Positions 12,435 through 22,870 of a stretch of DNA of 64,000 bases are shown here, piece after piece. Each line of letters begins with the position of its first letter. Within the stretch, counting starts at the first letter, position 1. Made by a program: the position numbers and the translations under genes. The stretch lies in assembly GCA_016806645.1 (NCBI GenBank), contig JACSYO010000115.1, positions 2,501 to 66,500 of the forward strand, given 5' to 3'. The notes under the pieces are model-generated. The model saw only the letters and a list, made by a program, of their open reading frames with translations, ran no database searches and was not told where the DNA came from. This DNA comes from Ophiodon elongatus. Its lineage: Eukaryota > Chordata > Actinopteri > Perciformes > Hexagrammidae.

Positions 12435-13799
12435 ATAAATGTTTTATTAATACCATGTAAAAATGTTGTCGGAGAACATTTCCTCGAAAATCAAGAAAAC
12501 CTAATGCACGATAGTTGTGTATGAATGTAATAGACCTTAACCTTGCTTTTATTACAAATCAGTGGTTTCAGTTCAGAGGATTTAAAGCACTGAAGTGATG
12601 TCACCACATCACCTAAGGCCGTGAGCTAAGTGCTACCGTAACCAATGGGAACCAAACTATCAAAATAAGATTTTTAAAAAATGTTCCTTGATGAAGTGAC
12701 GCCCTAATGGGATTAAGGTGGGGATTAAGGCACCTACCATGAACCGCTGTGTCCCCGGTTCCCACTGGGCAACTGTTCCCCATCTCCCCCCCCAACCCCC
12801 ACCTTCCATGTTCTGTCATCTCTCTAGTATTAAATATCTAAGAAAGGAACAAAATGCCTAAAACAAGAAATCCCTAAAGAGCAAACGAGCAGCACTCTGG
12901 ATGCCACGCCCTGAAGATTAGGGAAAGACCGTGTTTCTGCTCATAAACACGTCGTCTCAATTCACTGTCAACTTTTTGGGGAAGGAAACCAGAACACTGC
13001 AATAACATTGTGTTCTCAGCGAGCAGATTTTGAATTACAAGATTGGATATTTTGGCAGAAATGAGAAATTTGTTTTCAGTGAATCCATTTCAAAGTATTG
13101 TGTGAATTGTTTTCTCTCTTTTCCATGACATACAAAACAGATGAAAAAACAGGTTTAGAGGTTCCTTAATTTTTCATCCTTGAAACAGGTGGAAAGAAAC
13201 TGTGTTATAATACAAATACATGTTTGCTGTTGTGATACTTCGTCCACAAGGAGCCAAAGTGCACCACTACCTTTTGAATAAGGCATCTATGTGATTTCTC
13301 CAAGCACTTTAAAAAAAAATGCATTTGGTCTGTGTTAGCAAGTTACACAAACGAAGACTTACCTTGAAGAATGTGATGGGATTGTGGTGTCCTTCAGCCT
13401 TTTGTGACGGAAATTAACATTACAACAACAAACACACGAAAATAAAAATCATCTTCCAAGACTTCTTCACTGGTTTCTTAGATCAAAAAATTATATTCTA
13501 ATGGACTTTGTGTTCAGTTTTGGTGCTGCAGTTTTTCGCCCAGTATGTGTGATTACCACGTTAAATGTAGGTTTGGTAATCTTGATCAAAAACCTGTTTG
13601 ATAATTTTGCCGAAATTCTCATGACTGCTATCAATCAAACGCTGACAAAAATCAGTAGAACAACCTGGTATCTGTAGCAGGACTTTAATAAGCCCGTCCA
13701 ATCATTTTATTCGGCCTGAACAGCTGTGAGTACTAACAATAGCCGTGTTAATTGCTCATTTTCATAATGATAATTTTGGGGGAGTGGCTTTGACCTATA
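12435..13799. other. Intergenic sequence, no gene recognised
   Basis: The sequence is unique-looking up to the edge of the retroelement at about 13800. The last 100 bases (13700-13800) stay open in the frame of the reverse-transcriptase relic but no longer resemble it, which marks the truncation point. Confidence 0.45.
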
Positions 13800-15125
13800 C
13801 ACAAACACCAACTGGCACTGCTCCGTCCACTGGACCGGATCTGAGTCACCTTTCCGGGTCAGGTCAGTCAAGGGGCTGGTCAGATCTGCAAAATTTGGGA
13901 TGAAGCACCTGTAATAACCCGCCAGCGCCAAAAACCGCCTCATCTCTTTTTTTGTCTTGGGCCGCGGGCAGGCTGCGATAGCGGTGGTCTTGTCCACCTG
14001 AGGGCGCACCTGCCCGCCGCCCAAGTGGTACCCCAGATACCGTACCTCCCTCCGTCCAACTGCACACTTCCCTGGGTTGGCGGTGAGCCCCGCCTGCCTC
14101 AGGGACTCCAGCACCGCGCCCACCCGCTGCACATGCTTCGCCCAGGTGGTGCTGTGGATGATCACATCATCCAAGTAGGCAGCAGCATATGCAGCGTGCG
14201 GACGCAGCACCCGGTCCATGAGGCGTTGGAAAGTGGCTGGGGCCCCGAACAACCCAAAGGGAAGCGTGGTGAATTGGTATAACCCATACGGAGTCGAGAA
14301 GACCGTCTTTTCCCTGAACTCTGGCGACAGAGGAATCTGCCAGTAGCCTTTCGTTAAATCCAGCGTCGTAAAGAAACGCGCAGTGCCCAGTCGGTCCAGG
14401 AGTTCGTCGACCCGGGGCATTGGGTACGCATCGAAACGTGACACATCGTTCACCCTGCGATAGTCCACACAGAACCGTATAGATCCATCCTTCTTGACCA
14501 CAAGAACAATGGGGCTACACCAGGCACTGTTGGACTCTATTACCCCCATCTCCAGCATGGCAGCTAATTCCCTCTGAACCACTTTTCTTTTGTGCTCAGG
14601 TAACCTGTAGGGACGTGACCGCACCGCCACGCACAGAGGAGTCTCAATTCGGTGCTCTATGAGGTTCGTGTGACCTGGCAGGAGGGAGAACACATCAACA
14701 AACTGCTCTTGCAACTTGGCAATGTCTGTTCTCTGGGTTCTGGAGAGATGGTCTTCACAAAGGAGCGAGGCCGGATTGGTGAATTTTGGCGCCTCAGGCC
14801 CCAGCTCCTCTCTCTCGGATACCGCGGACACCAGAGAAACAGACTCTGCCTCTCTCCAGGCTTTTAGAAGGTTGAGGTGGTAGATCTGTAGAGCTCCGCC
14901 CCTGTCAGTACGCACCACCTCATAGTCGACGTCCCCTACTCGCCGTGTGACCACAAACGGCCCTTGCCCTTGCGAGTAGTTTAGAGCTGGAAGTAGGAAG
15001 CAATACAAGTACCTTTTCTCCCGGTGTGAATTGTCTCAGCCTGGCTCCTCTGTTGTACAGCCGTTGTTGACGCTCCTGGGCCTGGAGCAAATTCTCACGT
15101 GACATCCGACCCAGTGTGTGGAGTC
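13800..15125 (-). mobile_element. Gmr1-like Ty3/gypsy retrotransposon fragment
   Basis: This is the middle of a retrotransposon pol gene on the minus strand, cut off at both ends. It keeps the end of an integrase-type region followed directly by a reverse transcriptase. In ordinary Ty3/gypsy elements the integrase comes after reverse transcriptase and RNase H. The order seen here is that of the Gmr1-like group described from cod and other deuterostomes. RNase H, protease, gag and most of integrase are absent, and no flanking long terminal repeats can be paired. The copy is therefore dead. It abuts an L2 LINE fragment on its other side. Confidence 0.85.
13803..15105 (-). pseudogene. Broken pol: integrase end plus reverse transcriptase
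   Basis: The first part (15105-14971) contains the integrase tail with FTPGEKVLVLLPT at 15030-14992. A frameshift (net loss of two bases relative to the family pattern, between about 14973 and 14962) moves the reading to a second frame. That frame continues with GQGPFVV, then YHLNLLKAW near 14882 and a linker. The reverse transcriptase follows, with LDLTKGYW at about 14363, FGLFGAPATFQ at about 14258 and the catalytic YLDD box at 14177-14166. The catalytic residues are intact. Similarity stops after VQWTEQCQ near 13805, where the connection to RNase H should begin, and is replaced by unrelated sequence. The enzyme would copy RNA into DNA in the element's replication cycle, but this copy lacks a start, a complete polyprotein and LTRs. 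Its higher GC content contrasts with the surroundings, as expected of an inserted element. Confidence 0.88.
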
Positions 15126-15330
15126 CCTACTGGGATTCATATAGGGGAGCAAACACAATCAGCCAAACCCAGACCAGCTGGGGCCAATTAGGCCTCTTCC
15201 TGGCACCGTTCCCTGAGCCACACGCCCTTCCCCCCCTGCAGCTGCGCCTAACCACGCCCCGCAACCACAGTCTCATTCAAGTTAATTAAATTTGTTTCAA
15301 CGACACAAAGCAGTACTGCTCTGAACTACT
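15126..15330. other. GC-rich spacer between Gmr1 and L2 relics
   Basis: The segment has phrases such as GACCAGCTGGGGCCAATTAG and CACGCCCTTCCCCCCCTGCAG and is as GC-rich as the retroelement. It may be a leftover of the retroelement's long terminal repeat or untranslated region, but I cannot pair it with a second copy. No open frame is present. Confidence 0.35.
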
Positions 15331-15334
15331 TTTC

Positions 15335-16128
15335 CTTCCAGGGAAAGGCTCTCCCAGCCACGACCTGACTATCATCTTCAACAACACCGTGTTAGCCCCA
15401 ACCCGACTGCTAGGAACCTCGTGTGACACTCAACAGTCAACTCTCCCTCAATGCCAACATTACTGCAACAACTTGGTCCTGTCAGTACATGCTGCACAAC
15501 ATCAGGAGAATCCGTCCTCTTCTCACCTAGAAGGCGGCGCAGGTTCTGGTACAGATTCTGGTACAGGCTCCGGTAAAGATTCTGGTACAGGCTCTGGTTA
15601 TCTCACGCCTAGACTACTGCGACTCCCTCCTGGCAGGCCTACCTGCTCGTGCCATTCCGACCTCTGCAGCTCATCCAGAATGCAGCAGCTCGACTGGTCT
15701 TTAACCTAAATTCACCCACACTACTTCACTCCTCCGCTCCCTTCACTGGTTACCTGTGGCTGCTCGCATCAGTTTCAAAACATTGGTACCATGCTGCGAA
15801 CAGATGGGGTCCAGTCTACATCCAGGACATGGTCAAACTTTACACCCCAGCCCGCTCACTCCGCTCTGCATCTGCCAATCGGCTTGTAGCTCCATCACTG
15901 AGCTAAACACTCAACAACATCCAGTATGTGTATATATATATATATCATAGTACTCTAGTAGCACTTAAATGTCTCTTACTTATAGCACTTGGTAGTTTGG
16001 CTTTCTTGTGGCATTGTACTCTCTTGATTCTTGTTGTTCTGGGTTTGAACTCTCATGGTTGAATGCACTTATTGTAAGTCGCTTTGGATAAAAGTGTCTG
16101 CTAAATGAAATGTAATGTAATGTAATTT
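15335..16128 (+). mobile_element. L2 LINE, 3' end of ORF2 and tail
   Basis: This is the 5'-truncated end of an L2 retrotransposon on the plus strand. The decayed ORF2 end is readable in pieces. NNTVLAPTR occurs near 15380. PLQLIQNAAARLVFNL lies at about 15655-15708 in another frame. VYIQDMVKLYTPARSLRSAS follows at about 15815-15875, then a stop near 15904. At least one frameshift and a small expansion of GGTTCTGGTACAGATTCT units (15540-15600) break it. The untranslated tail carries GTAAGTCGCTTTGGATAAAA and GTGTCTGCTAAATG. This is the L2-type 3' end also borrowed by fish SINEs, and it finishes in TAATG repeats at 16110-16126, as L2 insertions do. Confidence 0.88.
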
Positions 16129-16199
16129 ACAGTTCATTAACGTCCGACCATTAACATTCCAATGAACTAATGGAAACTTCTCACTACTTACTGGCAGGG

Positions 16200-17165
16200 C
16201 ATGTTCCCCTCACACCAGCAACCTGTCCCCTGTTGTGGCTCCCATAGGGGTCTGTTTGACCAGTCGACCATTGCCAGCTTGGCTGGAATTCTTTGGCCAT
16301 GAGAACATAGGGTGCTCATGAATGGCTCGCACTATAGTGTCCAACGAAGTCTGTCCAGATCCAGCAGCCTGGGCAAGAACAACTCGCAGATGGATAGCCG
16401 GAGCTTGACAAAAGTCCAACCATCACCTAAAGACTGCAACAACATTCCTGTCGATTAGATGTCCAAAGTTTCACAAGTATAGGGCATTGTCAGATGCCTG
16501 CATTTGTTCAACAAGCTGAGGTATGATGGGTGCAAGATCTGAGGCTCTGCTAGTCTGTTTCACTAGATCTCTCCTCGCAATACAAAAGCAATCAGGATCA
16601 TCAGAACTGGGCAAAAAGCCCTAGTTTGGGTGGTCTCAAGAATTGCTCGATCAATGAGATGAGCACCTTCATCATCTGGGCCAAAGTGAGCCCAACAACC
16701 CAGCCATTATCTCCCCAGCGTCAGGTAGGGAGGTTGTCTCCCTGGTAGATACCGTCCACAAACCCAAGACTGGTAACGCATACTTACTTGGTCACGAAGA
16801 AGTGCCTCCAGCCCGTGTATTGCTTGTGCCTGTGGTAGTATCTGGGCTTTTGGCAGCTCCGCTGGAAGCATTTCTAAGATGATCTGCTGACTCTGCATTG
16901 TTCCCTGTTCAATCCTGATGGAGCAGATACACCCTGCCTGTCCTGTGATGTGATTTCAAACAGCATCCATTGTGGTTAGTGCCAAATCCAAGTTTTAGAG
17001 GATGGAGGGTAGCACTGCTGTCACCAAAGCACCAGGTGCTACGAAGATGATGGCGTTGTCTGTGGGTCCTTGAGTCAAAGTACCTTCACAGGTACTAGCA
17101 CCTACTGCACCAGTACCAAGGAAGTCATTGTTGCACTCATGTGTAGCATCTGCTGGCCATCTTCA
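16200..17165 (-). pseudogene. Decayed coding-like region, family not recognised
   Basis: Several minus-strand stretches read like protein in shifting frames. 17162-16998 is open for 55 codons and includes ECNNDFLGTGAVGAS and TDNAIIFVAPGALVTAVL. 16898-16790 gives QQIILEMLPAELPKAQ. 16620-16480 gives DPDCFCIARRDLVKQ and LAPIIPQLVEQMQASDN. 16419-16210 gives APAIHLRVVLAQAAGSGQ. They are separated by stops and frame changes. The composition is less AT-rich than the sequence to the right, and the block directly follows the L2 tail. It may be a dead transposon gene, a processed pseudogene or a multi-exon relic. I do not recognise any domain and assign no function. Confidence 0.3.
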
Positions 17166-19434
17166 AGTAGGACAAACTGAGAGTTTGAAAACCATAATTT
17201 TTCCAGCTGTAACTTTTAGGAAACAGGATTTTCAGATTTCCATTTCAAGCATACCAGATTCCTGTTCATTAAAGGATAGGTTTACAATTTTTCAAGTCTG
17301 TCTCAAAACATCTGTTAGGATCCCATATAAACATGGAAACAAACAGGTATTCAATACAATTATTAAAAATAATCATTTTCATACTGGCCCTTAAGAGATC
17401 ATAGAAAAACATGATTATGAAACTATGAGGGTCAAGTATTCAGTGTGAGACAAATGAAGTCATTACCCTCCAAAGTTACACTTTTTTGTGAAAAATTCCC
17501 TCATGCTTGTTCTCCATCCACTGCAGCTCAGAATGGAAACACTGTCCAGGGAAACACAACAAGGGAACTACGTACTAAGAAGGCTGTAACTCTGGAAGAT
17601 ATCCACTACTTTTGACTAAATCAGACTTCTTAAGCCTCATAGAAAGTTCACATACAATATGCAAAAATATAAGCATTTTTGCATTGAATAAGAACTGTGC
17701 ATTTTTACCCCCACCACTTGTAATGAAAGCACATTAGGAAGGAAGCTGTTATAGCCATTGTGTACAAATAACGATTATAGCAAGAACACTCTGTTTCCAT
17801 GTTCATTATGGAACCCGACTGTTCTGTTAAGACAGACTTGAAGAAACTGTGAACCCATTCTTGAAGGCCATTTAGAGATGCACTTGACATTTCTAAAACT
17901 AAAAGGTTGAGAAAGGAGGACACTCACTATTTAAAATATTGAGTATGTGAAGGTCAAGTTTGTACACATTTACAACCTGAGATCTGATCTATCATCAGAA
18001 TTTGTCATCTATTGTACTGTTGAATGGGAGTGAAAACATTAGAGAACAAACACCAAACACGGTGCATTTAATACACATGAAGGAAACTTGAAATTTTTTT
18101 AGCAACAACTCAAATCACCCTGAAATTATCCTCAATTATGTTCCCATGGTATCAACCTTGTGTTTCATTACATTACCAGCAAGCCTCATGTCCCCCGCAA
18201 TATCAGCATGCTTTATCAACACAGTCAAACAGAGTTAGACACACACCCACTCACACTTACTCACTTATTCCTTAATTTACTTGATTTGATGCAACAGTTA
18301 CTTTTATAATTATTATATGTGTTGCAGATAGGGTTGGTTATTGTAAAGAAAAAGGCCAATCCCAGTATCCTTAAAGTGGTACCATATCCCAAAGAATACT
18401 TTGTTTGATACCTATTATGTGTGCCGCAGCACTGAACAGCAATCACACAGCGGTTACTGCTGATAACGCCGTCCCCTAAGCCAGAGTGGCGGGGCCGAGT
18501 TGGTGTTGGAGCGTAAGGGCCACCATCCGGTCTCCCCATAGTTTAAAACTCTTAGCTATATCAACTGTTAATAGTATTGTTCGCGCTGTTAGCATCATTA
18601 GCTACTAGCACCGTTAGCTTCTAGGCCCCGGCTCAGACATAGCCATGAATAAAGTTATTATCATTCAAATTATATAATTATTAATAAGCATTACTATTAC
18701 CTGCTTGACTGCTTCCCAACAACACTTGGCTAAAAATAAATTGTCTCTAGATCTCGTTACAAAAAAGGTTGATTCTTATGTATCGTTTACCTGGAGCAGT
18801 TCACAACGTAATACTGGGTTATTTCGGTCGATACCGGTACCGATAGTCACAGATGATGGTATGTGCAGTATTCCAAAGAGCTAACTGTGACAGGCGTCAG
18901 GCTGAATGGCTTCATGATACACACCTCAGCTCAGCCTCTGCACAGGGCCAGAAACATATTACGCTACTTTTCAGCCAAAGCCATTCCGCCTGCTCTCCAT
19001 CCTGCCGTATGACATCTATTACAATACCAGTCAATGAGATTCACAGAATGGCGATGGAAGGTTCTCTCAATGTCAGCTCTCCTATCTTTGAAATGAAGTC
19101 AGTGATTAAAAAGGAGTAAAGATGGGGAGCAATAGGCCGTATTGCAGGTGACAGACAGCCAGAAAGAGAGAGGGAGTTCTTCAAGTAGCCATTTGCTGCG
19201 TGGCCACAAAATGACGGCCCCAATTATTTCATGGCAGCGTGTGTGCAGAGGCAGCTGAGAAAAATGAACTGTTCTAACACTGTTGTAATTAAGTATTACA
19301 AACAAAGTAAGACATCTTGAATTGCTCTCATATGCATTAATAGATCTATCTGCAAAGGCCGCTTCACATCTGTGATCACTTTATAATAATGACACAGCCC
19401 TCATTTCCACTTAAAAATCTTCCACTTTTTTGTC
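17166..19434. other. Intergenic sequence; possible transposon remnant inside
   Basis: No gene is recognised. Between about 18420 and 18850 the sequence becomes richer in GC and contains GGCCCCGGCTCAGACATAGC and GTCGATACCGGTACCGATAG. This style is common at or near the ends of fish DNA transposons, but no paired ends could be found. The rest is AT-rich and featureless. Confidence 0.4.
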
Positions 19435-19480
19435 TTATCTTATCCACTCTTTTCACTGCGGATAAGAGTGGATGAGATAA
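19435..19480. repeat. Imperfect 17-bp inverted repeat
   Basis: The arms TTATCTTATCCACTCTT (19435-19451) and AAGAGTGGATGAGATAA (19464-19480) pair with one mismatch around a 12-base loop. It could form a hairpin. No transposon or gene context explains it. Confidence 0.85.
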
Positions 19481-21218
19481 ATGCTTAAAAGGGCAGGATT
19501 GTAGTCCGGGAATGTAAAGTCCTCAGAATGCGTTAAATGAAACAGTTTGAAAAGTGTTTTTTTTCTCAACTATTTATTTAGGCTTAAAATTGTTTATACC
19601 TGTTCCGACTGGCCACACTTAAAGGAGTTGGTCTTTAATCAAAATAACTTTGTGTCATAGTTTCTCAAACTGTCACTATATCCTGCCTGTGGTACATGAG
19701 ACAAGAGACAAATCGCGAGCAGCATATATACAAAGTTCCACTCCGCCTGTACTTCCTTTTTAAACTGTCTCATTAAGGACGTGCGATTTGTTGTGCCAAT
19801 AAATTATAACAAAGTGCAGAAGTTATATATAAAGATATATTAATTATTTGGGTCAACCAATAGTAACCTATTGCCTAAAATGCAGACTTTATTTTGACTG
19901 CATTATCATTCCAGCATGTAAGACTTTCTTTCCTTCTTTTTTAGTTTTTTTACAAAATAAGTAAAAGATTGGATTTGTTAAATGAAGTCAAACTACCATC
20001 CTGGATGGACAGGACAACTAACTGAAATAATTGGATCTCTGCTTAATGCTGGTTTTGGAACCAAACCACCCCCCCTACCCCCCACACTTCTAATATTTCT
20101 TCAGTAAAAGGCTTCTTTTCATTCTTTATCCCCTATCTCCCCTTCATCGGGCGCCTTGGCTAGCACTCAAGTGCAGAAGGAGAATCTGTGATGAATTACT
20201 TTTAGCCCAGGGCTGAAGTTTAAGTTTTATTTTAGGCTATTTTTGTTTTGACTGTTTATCTTAAGAGAAGCTCACCTGTATGAAAAACTAATTAGCCTGC
20301 AGACTATAATTAGAATGTTATCTGTTCTCCTTGCTCAGTCGGGGCTGGCGCTTTAGCAATAAACACATTTGATTCTTCTGTCACTTTTATATTGAGATGT
20401 GAAAGAATTCATCACAGCGTTTGGTGCTGGAACAGATGTGATGTAGTCTAAAAGTGTGACCGTCTGGCCGTTGTGCTTGTTAGTGCATGTTTGTGCATGT
20501 GAGCGTGCACCACTGCCATAACCAGACACTGTAAGTATCTTGATCCTAGATTTCAAATTTAACATATCTCAATTATATTATATGTAAAAAAATGTATTAA
20601 GCCAAAATGTTTGTTTGTATACATGTATAAGACATTTTGATATACTTGAAGGCATGTTTCTTGTAGGAGGCTATAGTTTCACTCTTTGTGCTAAGCTAGG
20701 CTAAACATAGGACGAATCTCTCTGCTGCTTGCAGATAAAACTGATACATCTGCCTTATTTATTTTTCAGATTCTGACACAGCAGCCAGCAAATAATACAT
20801 TTTCCAAAGTGTCGTATACCTTTAATCGGGATGTCTCGTGTGACAAAGATGTACGTTAGCATTTATTATAAATACTCGGCCTTATAATCATTTAAGTGTA
20901 ACTTCAAAATGTATTAGAGCTCATTAGGTAGAGACGGAGCAAAGCTAAAGGACTTGTCTGTCACTGATTTGTTATCAGTATCTGAGATGCCCCGAAACAA
21001 CCTTGAATTGATTTGACAGTAGGGTGTCACTCTCACGTCCTCCTGTGAACCAGTTCACTTCCTTCGCACACCCCCGATGGCAACCTGTGAGGTTTTCAAG
21101 GAGGAAGGAGGATTTAGCCGGAGGGCTCTTCCATACTGGATGGCACTAAGATTTGGAACTGCAGCGTGGCATCGCTTTTGCACGCCGCATACAGAGAGAC
21201 AATAATGTACTGTGGACC
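19481..21218. other. Intergenic sequence, no gene recognised
   Basis: AT-rich, unique-looking sequence with only short frames. Nothing recognisable as exon, RNA gene or mobile element. Confidence 0.45.
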
Positions 21219-21252
21219 CACACACACACACACACAGACACACACACACACA
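21219..21252. repeat. Short (CA)n microsatellite
   Basis: About 16 CA units with one AGA interruption. Confidence 0.95.
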
Positions 21253-21870
21253 TCTTTCAACATCTATGATTAATAGTGATGGGAACTAATTTGTTTGTTT
21301 ACATGTAAGGAAAGTGCTCAGGAGAACAGTACATGCCTGTCCCCGGTTCTATAGTTTAATGAGGCAGACTTCGCATTCTGTCAACACACATTCAACGCTC
21401 AATTCTCTTGGGCTCTTTTTTAATCAACGCGCCCACTCACTTAAAGCAGTGCAGCACATTTCCATAACTGCCTTCATACTGCTTCATCTGTCTCTGATGC
21501 TGGGTTAAACTCAGAGCTTTGTTTTCGCACACTTTAAGGTGACACGGGCATTTTTCTGTCGTAATAAGTCATTGACAGACATCCAAAGCTCGCCTCGGTA
21601 TTCTTTTGGCTGACTTGCCAATATGATTTTCCACCAGTCTTTGGGGTTCGTAAATCCTCCAGCAGTGAGAGATGCTTAGCATTGATGGCTCCGCACAAAC
21701 ACATTTCCATTCCTCTGGGGGTTTGGTGGAACAAAACAATCAAGCAGGGTTAGAAAGTCACACGGTACATTACAGTGACGGATTCCTGAAAGCCCAATAA
21801 AGACCCTTACATCAATGCCAGTTTCAATTGATTACTTTTAATGAGTGCAAATAAATAATGCAAGACCTTT
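21253..21870. other. Intergenic sequence between two CA arrays
   Basis: No gene or recognisable repeat is seen. Confidence 0.45.
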
Positions 21871-21881
21871 CTCACACACAT

Positions 21882-21970
<89 letters not shown>
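21871..21970. repeat. Long (CA)n microsatellite
   Basis: A short CACACACATAAA lead-in is followed by about 43 uninterrupted CA units. Apparent Thr-His and Cys-Val reading frames over it are artefacts. Confidence 0.98.
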
Positions 21971-21971
<1 letters not shown>

Positions 21972-22424
21972 GCACAGACACTGACAAGCAACAGAAACTT
22001 TAGTAAAGTTGAATGCCCTTCAATAGCTTTGCCTTTGTTAAAATGTCTTTGAGCAGAATTGCTTGTTAGCACTTCGCCAGCGACCAGATCCCAATCGCAC
22101 TAATAAGACAGTGTCAGAGGACCCTTCATCCTGTTAAGTCAGAGGCACCGGTCAGCATTTGTGAAAGCATGTGGGAGATTCGTATTCATTTCTGGGAAAT
22201 CCAAATTAGCCAGAGTAGGACAACTTCTTTAGGCAATGCTAAGGGAAGATCCTAGATATTGTTCAACCTGTTTGTTCAGGGTAAAGTTTGCAGAATAGGT
22301 TTTTTCTTGTTCCTGTCTATTAAGGAAAAGTGCTCCATAATCATGAAGAAAGACTCAGACGCGTCGTTTTTTAACACGCTGGTCACGCCTTGTCGTCAAT
22401 AAGGGTTTGGCCAAAAAAAAGTTA

Positions 22425-22870
22425 CATGGTTAGGTTTTAGTAAGAGATCTGGGTGTAAATAAGTATGTTTGTTACGTAATTTCTCATAGGTAGCCTGTGT
22501 GGTGTAAGTTAACTACTTTACGTGAAATAAAATAAGTTAACATTAACGTTTGGTTCCACACAGAACACTAACATTGGTCTCCTGGGGGAAAGTCCTGGGT
22601 GGGTTTGACCCATCCGTCCATCCAATCCTTCTTCCTGCATGGCCTTTCTCTATCTTTATACTACGTCACCTGACTTCCAAAGCAGTAGCTCTGAGCCTTT
22701 AATATTGTTGCAGAAGAGTTTACATGGGAGTTCGGCTTACTTGAAAGCCTGGTGCATCTCATACAGATGCCAAAGGGTGCCTTGTGCTTCGGCATCAGAT
22801 GCCAAAGGCCGTAACAAAACATTGGTACTTGACAACCTGAGAATGAGACCTGGCGGTCACATTTGATACC
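22425..22870 (+). repeat. Dispersed repeat family A, longest copy
   Basis: This copy shows the order of blocks used to recognise the family elsewhere in the window: GGTTAGGTTTTAGT and AAATAAGTATGTTTGTTACG; then TTGGTTCCACACAGAACACT; TTGGTCTCCTGGGGGAAAGT; TTTGACCCATCCGTCCATCC; CTTTATACTACGTCACCTGA; and, near the end, TTGAAAGCCTGGTGCATCTC with ATACAGATGCC. It encodes nothing, and its ends are not sharply defined. At about 450 bases with no coding capacity it resembles a non-autonomous DNA transposon. I see no clear terminal inverted repeats, so the class is open. Confidence 0.65.
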
